Shown here: piece by piece, positions 8,019 through 17,600 of the stretch
Position numbering within the stretch: the stretch's first letter is position 1
Layout of the letters: the number at the start of each line of letters is the position of its first letter
Source of the DNA: Herbiconiux aconitum
Lineage (GTDB): Bacteria; Actinomycetota; Actinomycetes; Actinomycetales; Microbacteriaceae
Length of the DNA: 64,000 bases
Direction: 5' to 3'
Assembly (NCBI RefSeq): GCF_024979235.1
Contig: NZ_JANLCM010000001.1
Span: 1,240,001 to 1,304,000, forward strand
Made by a program: the position numbers and the translations under genes
Notes under the pieces: model-generated
Told to the model about the DNA's origin: nothing
The model's input: only the letters and a program-made list of their open reading frames with translations
The model's database searches: none

Positions 8019-10658
8019 ATGACATTGATGTCACATACGCGAGAAGTCTCTGTCCGAAGAAAGGGCTGGTTGCCGGTGGCTGCCGGAATTGCCGGCGCGG
8101 CAACCCTGATCCTGAGTGGTCTGGGGGCATCGGTCGCCCAGGCGGCTCCACCGGAGAAGGACAGCGTCGTCTACGCGTCACCAGACGGTCGTGACCAAGG
8201 GGAGTGCCAGGAGCAGCACCCGTGCTCGCTGGAGTACGTGCAGGGCGTCGTGCAGGATGAGGCCGCCAAGGCGAAGGGCGATGTCACCGTCGTGCTCGCC
8301 GACGGCACCTACCGCATCGACCGCCCGCTCGAGTTCCGTGCGGAGGACGGCGGCCGGGACGGGCACACCGTGCGCTGGACGGCCGCAAAGGGCGCGCACC
8401 CCGAGATCACGGGCTCGACCCAGCTCTCGGGCTGGCAGCAGTATGACGAGGACGCGAACATCTACGTCGCGGACACACCGGCCGGTTTCGAGACCCGGCA
8501 GCTCTACGTCGATGGCATCGCCGCGCCGCGCGCCGCCACCAGCCTGGCGCTGACCGACCTGACGCTCACCCCGACGGGGATGACGATCAACAATCCCGAG
8601 CTCGCCTACTTGGCGGATCTGCCAGATCAGGACCGGATCGAGTTCGAGTCGCTCGGCGACTTCACCGACCGCTACTCCCCGGTGCAGAGCATCGCGGGCG
8701 ACACGATCACGATGACTCAGCCCGCCTGGGACAACAACACGTGGGGCTGGGACACGGTGCAGAACTCGCTGCTCGCCGACTCGAAGTGGTTCATGGCCAA
8801 CTCGCTCGGCTTCCTCGACGAGGCTGAGGAGTGGTACGTCGACCCCGAAGCGGGGAAGCTCTACTACAAGCCTGCGGACGGCGTGAACCCCGAGGACCTC
8901 GACATCGAGCTCCCGCGGGTGGAGACCCTCATCAGCGTGGGCGGCACCTATGACGCTCCCGTCTCCAACCTGGAGTTCAGCGGTCTCACCTTCGACGGCA
9001 CCTCCTGGCTCGGCCCGTCCTCGGCCGAAGGGTACGTCAGCCAGCAGAACGGCGGCTACATCAAGGGCGTGTACGACTACCGCCCCGCCGACGCCTTCGC
9101 CAACTGCAGCCGCGGCTGCAATCCGTATGAGCGCACTCGCAACACCTGGTTCCAGATCCCTTCCGCCGTGCAGGTGTCGGCCGCCGACCACATCACGTTC
9201 TCCGGGAACACCTTCCGCAACCTCGGGTCGTCGGCCCTCGGCATCGGCAATGACGACAACGCGATGCTCACCGGGGTCGGACTCGGCGCCAGCAACATCG
9301 ACGTGACCGGCAACGTGTTCACCCAGGTCGGTGGCCACGCCCTCTTCGTAGGCGGGATCCGGGCCGACGCACATCATCCCAGCGATCCCCGCATGACGAA
9401 CCAGGACATCCTCATCGAGAACAACACCATCAGCCACGTCGCCGTGGAGTACCAGGACACCTCGGGCATCCTGAGCACCTACGTGACCCGGGCGCAGATC
9501 GTGCACAACGAGGTGAGGGATCTCGCCTACGCGATCGACACCGGCTACGGCTGGGGTATCAACGACCCCGGGGGTTCTCAGGAGTACAAGAACCGTGGGT
9601 ACTACCAGTACAACCCGCTCTACCAGACGCCGACGACGCTCAAGGAGAACCTGATCGCGGGCAACCTCGTGCACGACATCAAGGCCGACTTCGCCGACTC
9701 CGGAAACATCTACAACCTCTCGGCGAGCCCGGGCACGATCATCGAGAACAACTACATGTACAACGTCTCGGGCGTCGGCATCTATCTGGACGAGGGCAGC
9801 CGCTACACGCTCTCTCGGCACAACGTTCTGGGCGACGCGAACCCGTGGGTGTTCACCAATGCATACAGTGCCGGCAACGGTACGAACGACAACACGCTCC
9901 AGGAGAACTGGCACACCGGCGGAGAGCAGATGCCGAACGCCGCGGCACGCAACAACCGCCTGATCGACAATGTGAAGGTCAGCGGCGACAACTGGCCGAG
10001 CGGTGCGTGGGACGTCATCTGTGCTGCAGGCGTCGCCCCGAAGTACCGCACGGAGCTCAACGTCAACCTCGGCGGTATCGACCCGCGGTGCCCGACGGAT
10101 GTGACCAAGCCGCAGGTGACCCTCGTGGCACCGACTGCGGCCGGTCCGTTCAAGGAGCTCACGGTGCAGGTCGACGCGACCGACGACTTCGGGCTGGATA
10201 AGATCGTGGCGAACATCTACCAGGGATCGACTCTCGTCAAGTCCACGCAGACCGCGGTCGGCGGGGCCAAGACGGGGACGCACTCGGCGACGGTCACGCT
10301 GCCCGAGGGCGACTACACGATCAAGTACAACGCGCAGGACACGAGTGGGCTCATCTCGCAGACGAGCACCTTCGCGTTCACGATCGACACCACGGCGCCG
10401 ACCGTCACGGTCAAGAACGGCGCGAACGAGACCGTGGGCTCCGACGGCACCTACTCGCTCGTGAGCTTCAAGCTCAACGACGCGGGCAAGATCGACAAGC
10501 TCACCCTCAACGGCGTGGAGAAGGACCTCACGAACAACGCGTGGTCTGATCTCAACTACGTCAAGCCGGGTGCGTTCGGCGCCGTCGCGGGGCTGAACAC
10601 CCTCGTCGTCTACGATGTGGCCGGCAACACCACGACGCTCACGTTCACCGTGAACTGA
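8019..10658 (+). CDS. Secreted right-handed beta-helix glycosidase-like protein (GH141-like) with Ig-like C-terminus
   Basis: An 879-residue exported protein. A signal peptide ends at about Ala42 (SVAQA-APP), and the mature protein opens VVYASPDGRD, the usual start of pectate-lyase-superfamily beta-helix enzymes. Residues about 50-690 contain repeated short Asn/Gly-rich turns with patterns such as NLEFSGLTFDG, HITFSGNTFRN and DILIENNTISH, typical of parallel beta-helix coils. Residues about 695-879 look like two Ig-like domains. The layout, with a HPEITGSTQLSGWQ segment early on, recalls GH141 enzymes, which include an alpha-L-fucosidase; I cannot assign catalytic residues. It is the only secreted glycan enzyme here and is followed by a strong hairpin. 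Confidence 0.8.
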   Translation: MTLMSHTREVSVRRKGWLPVAAGIAGAATLILSGLGASVAQAAPPEKDSVVYASPDGRDQGECQEQHPCSLEYVQGVVQDEAAKAKGDVTVVLADGTYRIDRPLEFRAEDGGRDGHTVRWTAAKGAHPEITGSTQLSGWQQYDEDANIYVADTPAGFETRQLYVDGIAAPRAATSLALTDLTLTPTGMTINNPELAYLADLPDQDRIEFESLGDFTDRYSPVQSIAGDTITMTQPAWDNNTWGWDTVQNSLLADSKWFMANSLGFLDEAEEWYVDPEAGKLYYKPADGVNPEDLDIELPRVETLISVGGTYDAPVSNLEFSGLTFDGTSWLGPSSAEGYVSQQNGGYIKGVYDYRPADAFANCSRGCNPYERTRNTWFQIPSAVQVSAADHITFSGNTFRNLGSSALGIGNDDNAMLTGVGLGASNIDVTGNVFTQVGGHALFVGGIRADAHHPSDPRMTNQDILIENNTISHVAVEYQDTSGILSTYVTRAQIVHNEVRDLAYAIDTGYGWGINDPGGSQEYKNRGYYQYNPLYQTPTTLKENLIAGNLVHDIKADFADSGNIYNLSASPGTIIENNYMYNVSGVGIYLDEGSRYTLSRHNVLGDANPWVFTNAYSAGNGTNDNTLQENWHTGGEQMPNAAARNNRLIDNVKVSGDNWPSGAWDVICAAGVAPKYRTELNVNLGGIDPRCPTDVTKPQVTLVAPTAAGPFKELTVQVDATDDFGLDKIVANIYQGSTLVKSTQTAVGGAKTGTHSATVTLPEGDYTIKYNAQDTSGLISQTSTFAFTIDTTAPTVTVKNGANETVGSDGTYSLVSFKLNDAGKIDKLTLNGVEKDLTNNAWSDLNYVKPGAFGAVAGLNTLVVYDVAGNTTTLTFTVN

Positions 10659-10675
10659 CGTTTCAGCACGACCGA

Positions 10676-10706
10676 GGTGCCCCCGCGTCCCTGGCGCGGG
10701 GGCACC
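10676..10706 (+). terminator. Strong hairpin terminator after the beta-helix gene
   Basis: GGTGCCCCCGCG (10676-10687) and CGCGGGGGCACC (10695-10706) form a perfect 12-bp GC-rich stem with a 7-base loop, followed by TTG. It begins 18 bases after the beta-helix stop codon and separates it from the GH42 gene. Confidence 0.85.
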
Positions 10707-10751
10707 TTGCCGCCCGCCTCACCTACCCCACCAGATTAGGACCTCGCTGCT

Positions 10752-12866
10752 TTGACAGAGATTGACGACCGCGTGCTCTTCGGCGCCGCGTACTACCACG
10801 AGTACCAGCCCTCTCCTCGGCTCGACCAGGACCTCGACCTCATGCAGGAAGCCGGGTTCACCGTGATCCGGGTGGGCGAATCCACGTGGGCCACCTGGGA
10901 GCCCGAGGACGGGGTGTTCGACCTCGACTGGCTGCAGCCGGTGCTGGACGGCGCGCGCGCACGAGGGATCGCCGTCGTGCTGGGTACGCCGACTTACGCC
11001 GTACCCCCGTGGTTGACGCGCAAGTATCCCGAGATCGCCGGAGAGCGACGCACGGGAGAGCGCATCGGATGGGGGGCCCGTCAAGAGATGGACCTCACAC
11101 ACGCCGCCTACCGCTTCCATGCCGAGCGTGTGATCCGTGCCGTTGTCGGGCGTTACCACGACCATCCCGCAGTGGTCGGGTTCCAGGTGGACAACGAGCC
11201 CGGCCTCGAGTTGCTGTACAACGAGGGCGTGTTCCAGGCTTTCGTCGACGACCTGCGTCGCACCTACGGCGACGTGGAGACCCTGAACCGGGAGTGGGGA
11301 CTCGTCTACTGGTCGCATCGGCTCACGACCTGGGCGGATCTCTGGCGACCCGACAACAACGCCCAACCCCAGTACGACCTCGCCTGGCGGAAGTTCCAGG
11401 CCCGGATGGTCACCGAGTTCATCGGTTGGCAGGCCGGAATCGTGCGGGAGATCGCCGGCGCCGAGAAGTTCGTGACCACCTGCATCGCTTACGACCGGCC
11501 AGGGGTGCAGGACCCGGAACTGACGGCAGCGCTGGATGTCACCGCAGGCAATCCCTATTACGCGATGCAGGACGGTCTAGCCCTTCCTTCGACAGAAGAT
11601 CCGACGCCGGGCTGGACGACGAGCGGCACCTGGGCGATCTTCCACAGCGCAGACCGGATGTACTCCTCGAAGCAGGCGCGGTTCCTGGTCACCGAGACGA
11701 ATGCCGGGGCCATCGGTGGTTCGGCCATGAACGCGCCCGCGTTCGACGGACAGTGGCGACAGGCGGCCTGGGCGATGATCGCCCGGGGCGCACGAATGAT
11801 CGAGTACTGGCACTGGCACACATTGCACTTCGGTGCCGAGACGTTCTGGATCGGAATTCTCCCTCACGACCAGCGGCCCGGGCGGGTCTACGAGCAGCTG
11901 GCCGCGCTGGGCGCAGAGATCAAGTCTGCCGAGGACCACCTGAGTGGACTCGTGCCGGACGCCACCGTGGGGCTGCTGTGGTCCAACGAGTCGATGTGGG
12001 GCCTCCGAGGTCAGCCGACGCTCGCCCGCGACGACGGCTCCGCGGACCCCGGCAGCTACGAGCGGATCGTGCACGCCTTCTACCGGGGAGCGTTCGAGGC
12101 CGGCGCGCCGGTGCGAATCGTCCACGACGTCCAGCTGGTCGAACAGGGTGACGGCACGCGGCTCCGCGAGCCGGCCGAGGTCGCCGCCGAGCTGCCCGTG
12201 CTTCTGGTGCCGGCGCTCTACGTGGCCAGCGACGCACTGCTCGACTGGTTGCGCGACTACGCTGAGGCGGGCGGACACCTGGTGCTCGGACCGCGCACCG
12301 GATATGCGGACACCGAGGCCCGAGCGCGTGTGGAGGTCAAGCCGGCGCGGCTTGCCGCCACCGCCGGTGTCAGCTACCAGGAGTTCAGCAACCTGGCGAC
12401 ACCGGTTCCCGTGACGGGCTCCGACGGCGCACTGGAGCTGCCCGACGGCGCCGCCGGCGCAGCATGGGCCGACTACTTGCAGGTCTCGGACAGCTCGGTT
12501 CAGATCCTCGCCCGATATCAGCACCCCGCGTTGGGCCAGTACCCGGCGATCACCACCGCTGGGGCGGGGCTGGGGCGCGTGACCGTCGTCGGCACCGTGC
12601 CCAACGCCGAACTGTCGGCGGCGTTGGTGACCTGGGCGGTGCCGGCTCACCGGGACGCCTGGAGCTCTCTGACGACCGGTTCGGTCACGGCGACCTCAGC
12701 GACGACGGCCGCAGGTCGTCGGCTGCGAGTGCTGCACAACTGGTCGTGGGATGCCGGCTCGGTGCGGTTGCCGACCGATGTCACGGATCTCCTCTCCTCC
12801 GAGCCGCTGGCGGCCGATGCGCTGGTCGAGTTGGGACCGTGGGACGTGCGCGTCTTCCTGGAGTAG
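10752..12866 (+). CDS. GH42 beta-galactosidase
   Basis: A 704-residue protein, normal for GH42. It starts at TTG 10752. The (beta/alpha)8 domain has the acid/base Glu149 in QVDNEPG and the nucleophile Glu315 in LVTETNAG; YYHEYQP near residues 14-20 and WHWHTLHFGAE in the barrel are also family features. A trimerisation/Rossmann-like middle domain and a small beta C-terminal domain follow. No signal peptide is visible, so it acts in the cytoplasm on imported galacto-oligosaccharides, releasing galactose from beta-linkages. It follows the terminator, so it needs its own promoter. It converges on the LacI gene with a 16-bp gap. Confidence 0.92.
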   Translation: MTEIDDRVLFGAAYYHEYQPSPRLDQDLDLMQEAGFTVIRVGESTWATWEPEDGVFDLDWLQPVLDGARARGIAVVLGTPTYAVPPWLTRKYPEIAGERRTGERIGWGARQEMDLTHAAYRFHAERVIRAVVGRYHDHPAVVGFQVDNEPGLELLYNEGVFQAFVDDLRRTYGDVETLNREWGLVYWSHRLTTWADLWRPDNNAQPQYDLAWRKFQARMVTEFIGWQAGIVREIAGAEKFVTTCIAYDRPGVQDPELTAALDVTAGNPYYAMQDGLALPSTEDPTPGWTTSGTWAIFHSADRMYSSKQARFLVTETNAGAIGGSAMNAPAFDGQWRQAAWAMIARGARMIEYWHWHTLHFGAETFWIGILPHDQRPGRVYEQLAALGAEIKSAEDHLSGLVPDATVGLLWSNESMWGLRGQPTLARDDGSADPGSYERIVHAFYRGAFEAGAPVRIVHDVQLVEQGDGTRLREPAEVAAELPVLLVPALYVASDALLDWLRDYAEAGGHLVLGPRTGYADTEARARVEVKPARLAATAGVSYQEFSNLATPVPVTGSDGALELPDGAAGAAWADYLQVSDSSVQILARYQHPALGQYPAITTAGAGLGRVTVVGTVPNAELSAALVTWAVPAHRDAWSSLTTGSVTATSATTAAGRRLRVLHNWSWDAGSVRLPTDVTDLLSSEPLAADALVELGPWDVRVFLE

Positions 12867-12882
12867 AGGGCGCAGCAAGCGC

Positions 12883-13878
12883 TCACTCCTCGAGGCGCGT
12901 CACGGAGGCGCCCGGGATGAGGTGCGCGTCGAGGTATTCGATTTTCGGTGCGGGGCGCTCGCCCGGCGACTCGATGTGGTGGGCGATCAGGCGGGCCGCG
13001 TGCTTGGCGATCTTGCGGGTCGGCTGCACGATGACGGTCAGTTTCGGCACGAGCGCCTGGGCGAGCTCCCGGCTGTCGAACCCGACCACGGAGATGTCCC
13101 GGCCGATGCGCAGCCCGGAATCGTTCACGGCGGTCACGGCGCCGAGGGTGAGTTCGTAGTTCGCGGTGAACAGCCCCGTGGGCCGTGGCCACAGGGCGAG
13201 GAGTTCCTGAGCGGCACGATAGCCTGCACCGATCGTCAGCGGCTCGAATCGCTCCAGCGCCGGGTCTACCTGCACTCCGTCAGAAGCCAGCGCGCGCTCG
13301 AACCCCTCGGTGCGCAGGCGCATCGAGGAGATCGTCGGTTCACCACCGACGAATCCGATACGACGGTGACCATGATCGAGGAGGTGTCGGGCGCCGAGTG
13401 CTCCTGCGGCCACATTGTCGAGAAAGACACCGTCGGCGTGGAGGTCGTCGATGTGCCAGTCGACCATCACAACCGGCACGCGCGCAGCCGCCGCACGAAG
13501 TGCGCGCACGTCGTGCGGTGAGGTGATCGCGATGATTCCGTCGACCATGCGGTCCATCAGCAGGTTGACGGGATCGTCGCTCGGATCGGGGCTGGCTGCC
13601 ACGATGACGCTGATCCCGCGCGGGCGGAGGGCTTCCTCGACACCGGCGACGATCGTGAGGTGGAAGTCGTTGTCGAGTGCCGGCAGCAGCACCCCCACCG
13701 TCCGTGACCGTCGCGTACGCAACATCCGAGCGTGCTGATTGGGCCGGAAGTCGAGCTCGCGCGCCGCGGACTCGATGGCTTCGCGGTTGGCCTCCAGAAC
13801 GTTTCGCCCGTTGAAGTACTTGGAGATCGTGGCGAGCGAGAGTCCTGTGGCCCGCTGGATGTCCTTGTATGTTGTCAC
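12883..13878 (-). CDS. LacI-family transcriptional regulator 1
   Basis: A 331-residue LacI/PurR-type repressor. The GTG at 13878 is preferred because AGGAAAG lies eight bases upstream and the protein then begins MTTYKDIQRATGLSLATISK, the standard helix-turn-helix position. A hinge (RTRRSRTVGVLLP) and periplasmic-binding-protein-like effector domain follow. It lies tail-to-tail with GH42. A near-palindrome CGAATCGTTTCG at 13974-13985, 96 bases upstream of the start, could be its own operator. Effector sugar unknown. Confidence 0.9.
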   Translation of the reverse strand: MTTYKDIQRATGLSLATISKYFNGRNVLEANREAIESAARELDFRPNQHARMLRTRRSRTVGVLLPALDNDFHLTIVAGVEEALRPRGISVIVAASPDPSDDPVNLLMDRMVDGIIAITSPHDVRALRAAAARVPVVMVDWHIDDLHADGVFLDNVAAGALGARHLLDHGHRRIGFVGGEPTISSMRLRTEGFERALASDGVQVDPALERFEPLTIGAGYRAAQELLALWPRPTGLFTANYELTLGAVTAVNDSGLRIGRDISVVGFDSRELAQALVPKLTVIVQPTRKIAKHAARLIAHHIESPGERPAPKIEYLDAHLIPGASVTRLEE

Positions 13879-13973
13879 AGCCCCGTCTTTCCTGGTGTTA
13901 CCGCCCAAAGCCCCCACGGTTGTCGATATCTGCGTGTCGCGTGCGCTCAGCATAATCCAGCGTCAGCGCGGTG

Positions 13974-13985
13974 CGAATCGTTTCG
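13974..13985. promoter_or_regulatory. Candidate LacI-type operator
   Basis: CGAATCGTTTCG is nearly palindromic around a central CG, as LacI-family operators usually are. It lies in the 141-bp spacer upstream of the LacI regulator 1 gene. A single imperfect copy, so the call is weak. Confidence 0.3.
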
Positions 13986-14019
13986 GCCGAGACAGTCCCG
14001 ATATCGATCCCGCTGCATC

Positions 14020-15000
14020 TCAACCGAATTGGACGGGCGGAATGTCGTCGCCCAGACGGCCGGCCTGTCGGAGCCACTCCACCGACTCCGCCACGGCCGC
14101 GAGCGACGAGTGTGCCGGCGCGTAGCCCAGCAGCCGGCGACCCTTCTCGATGCTCATCGAATGGCTGCGGGCGACATGCTGATAGGCGGCGTCGCGGTGC
14201 TCCTCGGGAAGAGAGGCGCCGAATTCCGCGAACGGCACGAAGCGCAGCCTCGCTTCCCGCCCGAACCACCGCGCCGCCGCCTCCGCGAATCCGCGCAGCG
14301 TGAGCGCGCGCTCGGAGACGGCGTGGAACGCCTCCCCGTTCGCCTCGAGCGGCCGTTCGAGGCAGAGTCGGATGAGCTGCGCGACGTCGTCAGCGTGCAC
14401 GTGATGCACCGTCTCGAGCCCGAATCCCGGCAGCAGGAGCTCGCGCCCACCCGCCAGCGTCCGCCAGACGTCGAGGTCGGTGGTGCCCTGCGGGGTGACG
14501 ATGGGCCAGCCGGGTCCGGAGATGTGACCCGGGTGCACGATCGCCACCGGGAGGCCGTCCTCGCGCCGCGACTCGGCCAGGAGCAGACGTTCGATCGCCT
14601 CCTTCTGAATGCCGTAATCGCCCCAGGGCCGTTTGACGGCGTCCTCGGGAGCCGGCACTTCCGTGAGGGTGCCGTGTGTCCAGATCGTGCCGACGTGCAC
14701 CAGCTGATGCGCCCGTCCGCGGAGGGCGTCGGCGAGCTGCCGGGCGGACTCCGGGGTGAAACAGATCAGGTCGACCACGGCGTCTGCTCCGAGCCCGGCG
14801 ACGCGGGAGCCGAATGTGCCCGCGGCATCCTCCGCCTCGCGGTCGGCGATCACCCGTGCGACGCTCTGCCAGGCCGGGTCGTCACGATAAGGGGCCGACG
14901 TTCCGCGTGTGATCGCGACCACGTCGTGCCCGTCCGCCACGAGGCGCGGCACGAGATAGCCACCGACGTGCCCGGTTGCTCCGATGATGACGATGCGCAT
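14020..15000 (-). CDS. NAD-dependent epimerase/dehydratase family protein
   Basis: A 326-residue extended-SDR protein. The ATG at 15000 is chosen over the GTG 15 bases upstream because GGAGAG lies at the right distance and the protein then starts MRIVIIGATGHVGGYL, with the glycine-rich Rossmann motif at residues 7-13. The YxxxK-type active-site segment appears as WGDYGIQKEAIE. This fold epimerises, dehydrates or reduces nucleotide sugars or free sugars. It is the last gene of the reverse-strand operon led by LacI regulator 2. Its substrate cannot be read from sequence. Confidence 0.85.
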   Translation of the reverse strand: MRIVIIGATGHVGGYLVPRLVADGHDVVAITRGTSAPYRDDPAWQSVARVIADREAEDAAGTFGSRVAGLGADAVVDLICFTPESARQLADALRGRAHQLVHVGTIWTHGTLTEVPAPEDAVKRPWGDYGIQKEAIERLLLAESRREDGLPVAIVHPGHISGPGWPIVTPQGTTDLDVWRTLAGGRELLLPGFGLETVHHVHADDVAQLIRLCLERPLEANGEAFHAVSERALTLRGFAEAAARWFGREARLRFVPFAEFGASLPEEHRDAAYQHVARSHSMSIEKGRRLLGYAPAHSSLAAVAESVEWLRQAGRLGDDIPPVQFG

Positions 15001-15042
15001 GTCTGTTCTCTCCACTTGGTTGTCGGCGGTACGTGATCTCCC

Positions 15043-15780
15043 TCAATGGAACGCGGCAGCACCGTTGACCGCGACCACTGTTCCCGATGCGAACCCGCCG
15101 GCCTCCGAGGCGAGGTACACGGCGGCGGCGGCGACGTCGGCGGGTGTGCCGGCACGACGGAGCGGGGTGGCCGCGATGGTCGCGCGCTGGTCGGCCTCGG
15201 GGGTGAAGCACTCGTGGAACGGTGTCTCGAGGATGAGCCCCGGGGCTACGGCGGAAACGGCGATCCCGCGTGGTCCGAGCTCTTTTGCCAGAGCGCGGGT
15301 GAGGCCCTCGACGCCGGCCTTGGCCGCAGCGTACGCGCCCGCTCCCTGGCCGCCGCCGTTGTGCGCCGCCAGCGAGGAGATGTTCACGATGCGGCCGCCT
15401 TCGGCCATCAGGGGCAGGGCCGCGCGCACGACGTAGAAGACGCTCGAGAGGTTGAGTTCGATGACGTGCTGCCAATGCGCGTCGTCCGCGGCGTCCGTCG
15501 CACGGCGGGCGACGAGGCCACCGGCGTTGTTGACCAGCACGTCGATCCTGCCCCCGAGGGCCTCGCCGATCCGGGCCACGGTCGCCGTCACGGCAGCGCT
15601 GTCGGTGACATCCATCCGCTCGGCGATGACCTGGTCGGCCACGTGCCCGGGCACCGGCGAGGCATTCGTCGTGATCGCCACGCGGTCGCCCGTGCGGATG
15701 AACGCCTCGGCGATGCCGAGCCCTATGCCGGTCGCGCCTCCGGTGATCAGGACGGTTCGTGCAGGGGAGGGTGCGGTCAT
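15043..15780 (-). CDS. SDR-family oxidoreductase
   Basis: A 245-residue classical SDR. The ATG at 15780 has GGAGAT just upstream; longer in-frame extensions are not protein-like. It shows TGGATGIGLGIAE near residues 13-25, NNAGG near 86-90, the active-site Ser in ISSLAAH, and YAAAKAG with the catalytic Tyr/Lys. Enzymes of this kind oxidise or reduce sugars, sugar acids or keto acids with NAD(P). It sits between the epimerase-like gene and another SDR in one reverse-strand operon. Confidence 0.87.
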   Translation of the reverse strand: MTAPSPARTVLITGGATGIGLGIAEAFIRTGDRVAITTNASPVPGHVADQVIAERMDVTDSAAVTATVARIGEALGGRIDVLVNNAGGLVARRATDAADDAHWQHVIELNLSSVFYVVRAALPLMAEGGRIVNISSLAAHNGGGQGAGAYAAAKAGVEGLTRALAKELGPRGIAVSAVAPGLILETPFHECFTPEADQRATIAATPLRRAGTPADVAAAAVYLASEAGGFASGTVVAVNGAAAFH

Positions 15781-15821
15781 GGAGATCTCCGTCTCGGTCG
15801 GAACTGGGGAGGTGTTGTCGT

Positions 15822-16544
15822 TCAGCGCCCGGTCGGCCGCATGACGACCTCGCTCACGGTCGCGCGAGCGGGCATCCGGATGACGGCGAGACACATGTCG
15901 GCGACGTCCTCGGGCCGTAGCGCTCCCGCCAACTCTTCGGGCGTGGGCGCCGTCGGGCGGTGGCGCACGAAGCCGGTGTCGATGAGGCCCGGCGAGATCG
16001 TCGTGACCCGCACGCCGTCACCGCCGGCCTCGAGCGCGGTCGCGCGCGCGAGCGCGGCCAGACCCGCTTTGCTGGCCTGGTAGGCGGCCCCCGACAGATC
16101 GGGGACGAGAGCGGCGACGGAGGAGATGTGGATGAGCAGTCCGCCGCCGCCGTCGCGGAAGCCGGCAAGCGCCGCCCGTGTGAGGAAGAAGGCCGCGGTG
16201 AGGTTGCTGTCCAGCACCGATCGCCAGCCGGCTTCGTCGAGCTCCTCCAGGCGACGCGCTTTGAGATTGACGCCGACGGCGTTCACGACCACGTCGATGC
16301 CGCCCGCGTCGCGCCGCAGCGCTGCGACGGCGTCGTCGATCTGCGCCGCCGAGGTCGCATCGGCGACGGCGACGTGCGCGATCCCTCCGATCTCGGCCAC
16401 CTCGGCTCGCACGGCATCGAGGCTGTCCCGATCGCGTCCGAGCAGCAGGACGGTCGCACCGTCTGACGCCGCAGCCAGGGCGACGGCGCGGCCGACCCCG
16501 CCGGCGGCGCCCGCGATGAGCACTCGGGCTCCGGATGCGGTCAT
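15822..16544 (-). CDS. SDR-family oxidoreductase
   Basis: A 240-residue SDR with the cofactor motif GAAGGVGRA near residues 11-19, a divergent NAVG in place of NNAG, ISSVAAL with the active-site Ser and YQASKAG with Tyr/Lys. Its ATG overlaps the stop of LacI regulator 2 by four bases (ATGA), so regulator and enzyme are translated together. NNAG replaced by NAVG is seen in 3-ketoacyl-reductase-like relatives. Likely works on a sugar or keto-acid intermediate of the same pathway as the neighbouring SDR. Confidence 0.87.
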   Translation of the reverse strand: MTASGARVLIAGAAGGVGRAVALAAASDGATVLLLGRDRDSLDAVRAEVAEIGGIAHVAVADATSAAQIDDAVAALRRDAGGIDVVVNAVGVNLKARRLEELDEAGWRSVLDSNLTAAFFLTRAALAGFRDGGGGLLIHISSVAALVPDLSGAAYQASKAGLAALARATALEAGGDGVRVTTISPGLIDTGFVRHRPTAPTPEELAGALRPEDVADMCLAVIRMPARATVSEVVMRPTGR

Positions 16545-17575
16545 ACGATTCTCCGTTCGGTCGAAGCCCGCACCACGAGGGTCGGCGGGAACACGAGCGA
16601 GCGCCTCGACTCGCCGACGCCGGGCCCGTTCTCCGTGAGCAGGACGACCGCCTCGGCCATCTCGCGCAACGGCTGCCGGACCGTGGTGAGGGCCGGCGAG
16701 ATGAGGCTCCCGACCGGGATGTCGTCGAAGCCGACCACCGCGATCTCGGCGATGTCGCGGCCCGCATCCCGGATGGCGGCGGATGCACTCAGGGCGAACA
16801 TGTCGTTGACGGCGACCAGGGCGGTGGGCTGGTCGTCGAGCGCCAACAGGGCGTGCACCGCCCGGCGTGCAAGAGGGTCGCTGTCCGCATCGCCGAAGTC
16901 GGACGAGCGGGGGACGAGTGCGTCGTCGAGCGGGATGCCGTTCTCGGCGAGCGCCCGGCAGTAGCCGGCGAAGCGCCGCTGCCGGCTGATCGTGCGCATC
17001 GCCCCGGAGACGAACGCGATGCGCCGGTGACCTCGCTCGACGAGGTGCTGCGTGGCCATCCATGCGCCGGCTTCGTTGTCGATGCTGACGTTCAGCAATT
17101 CCGTCGGGTCGGCATCCTGTTGCTCGCGGTCGAACGCGATGATCTGCACGCCGGCGTCCATCGCGGGGCGCAGGTGCTCGAGCGACGGGAGCGAAGTGGA
17201 CAGGACGATGTGCTCGATGCCGTCGGCCCAGAGCTGCTCGACGTAGGCACGCTCGCGCACGGGATCGCGCTCGGTGTTGCAGAGGTAGATCTGCCGGCCG
17301 TGCGCATGGAACGCGGCCTCCAGGTGCGCAGCCCACGCTCCCCAGAACGGGTTGGCCACGGAGGGAACGATGAGCCCCAGCGTGGGGTTCGGGGCGCCGC
17401 GCAATTGCTGGGCCACCCGGCTCGGCCGGTAGGAAAGCGACTCCATGGCCTCGAGCACGCGCCGGCGCGTCTCCGGCTGCATGAGGTGTTCGCGTGCGTT
17501 GAGCAGGTTCGAAACGGTGGAGGGCGAGACTCCAGCGGCCTGAGCAACATCCCTGATGGTCGCGATCGCCCTCAC
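16541..17575 (-). CDS. LacI-family transcriptional regulator 2
   Basis: A 344-residue LacI-type repressor. The GTG at 17575 gives the canonical start (MRAIATIRDVAQAAGVSPST) with the helix-turn-helix in the first 25 residues; the GAGGAG ahead of it is closer than usual. The effector domain follows NPTLGLIVPSVANPFWG. It heads the reverse operon of two SDRs and the epimerase and is divergent from the isomerase-importer-fucosidase operon. The shared 99-bp spacer has two tandem operator-like repeats (17601-17640), so it probably represses both directions and is lifted by a sugar ligand. Confidence 0.9.
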   Translation of the reverse strand: MRAIATIRDVAQAAGVSPSTVSNLLNAREHLMQPETRRRVLEAMESLSYRPSRVAQQLRGAPNPTLGLIVPSVANPFWGAWAAHLEAAFHAHGRQIYLCNTERDPVRERAYVEQLWADGIEHIVLSTSLPSLEHLRPAMDAGVQIIAFDREQQDADPTELLNVSIDNEAGAWMATQHLVERGHRRIAFVSGAMRTISRQRRFAGYCRALAENGIPLDDALVPRSSDFGDADSDPLARRAVHALLALDDQPTALVAVNDMFALSASAAIRDAGRDIAEIAVVGFDDIPVGSLISPALTTVRQPLREMAEAVVLLTENGPGVGESRRSLVFPPTLVVRASTERRIV

Positions 17576-17600
17576 CTCTCCTCTGGTTGACGTGTTTCGG

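Noticed and set aside
8178..10283. 701-codon reverse-strand open frame opposite the beta-helix gene
   Set aside because: Typical high-GC antisense shadow: Arg/Val/Asp-rich, no motif, and the plus-strand frame has a signal peptide and family pattern.
13732..15036. 434-codon plus-strand frame over the epimerase gene
   Set aside because: The reverse-strand gene has a ribosome site and Rossmann motif; the plus frame has neither.
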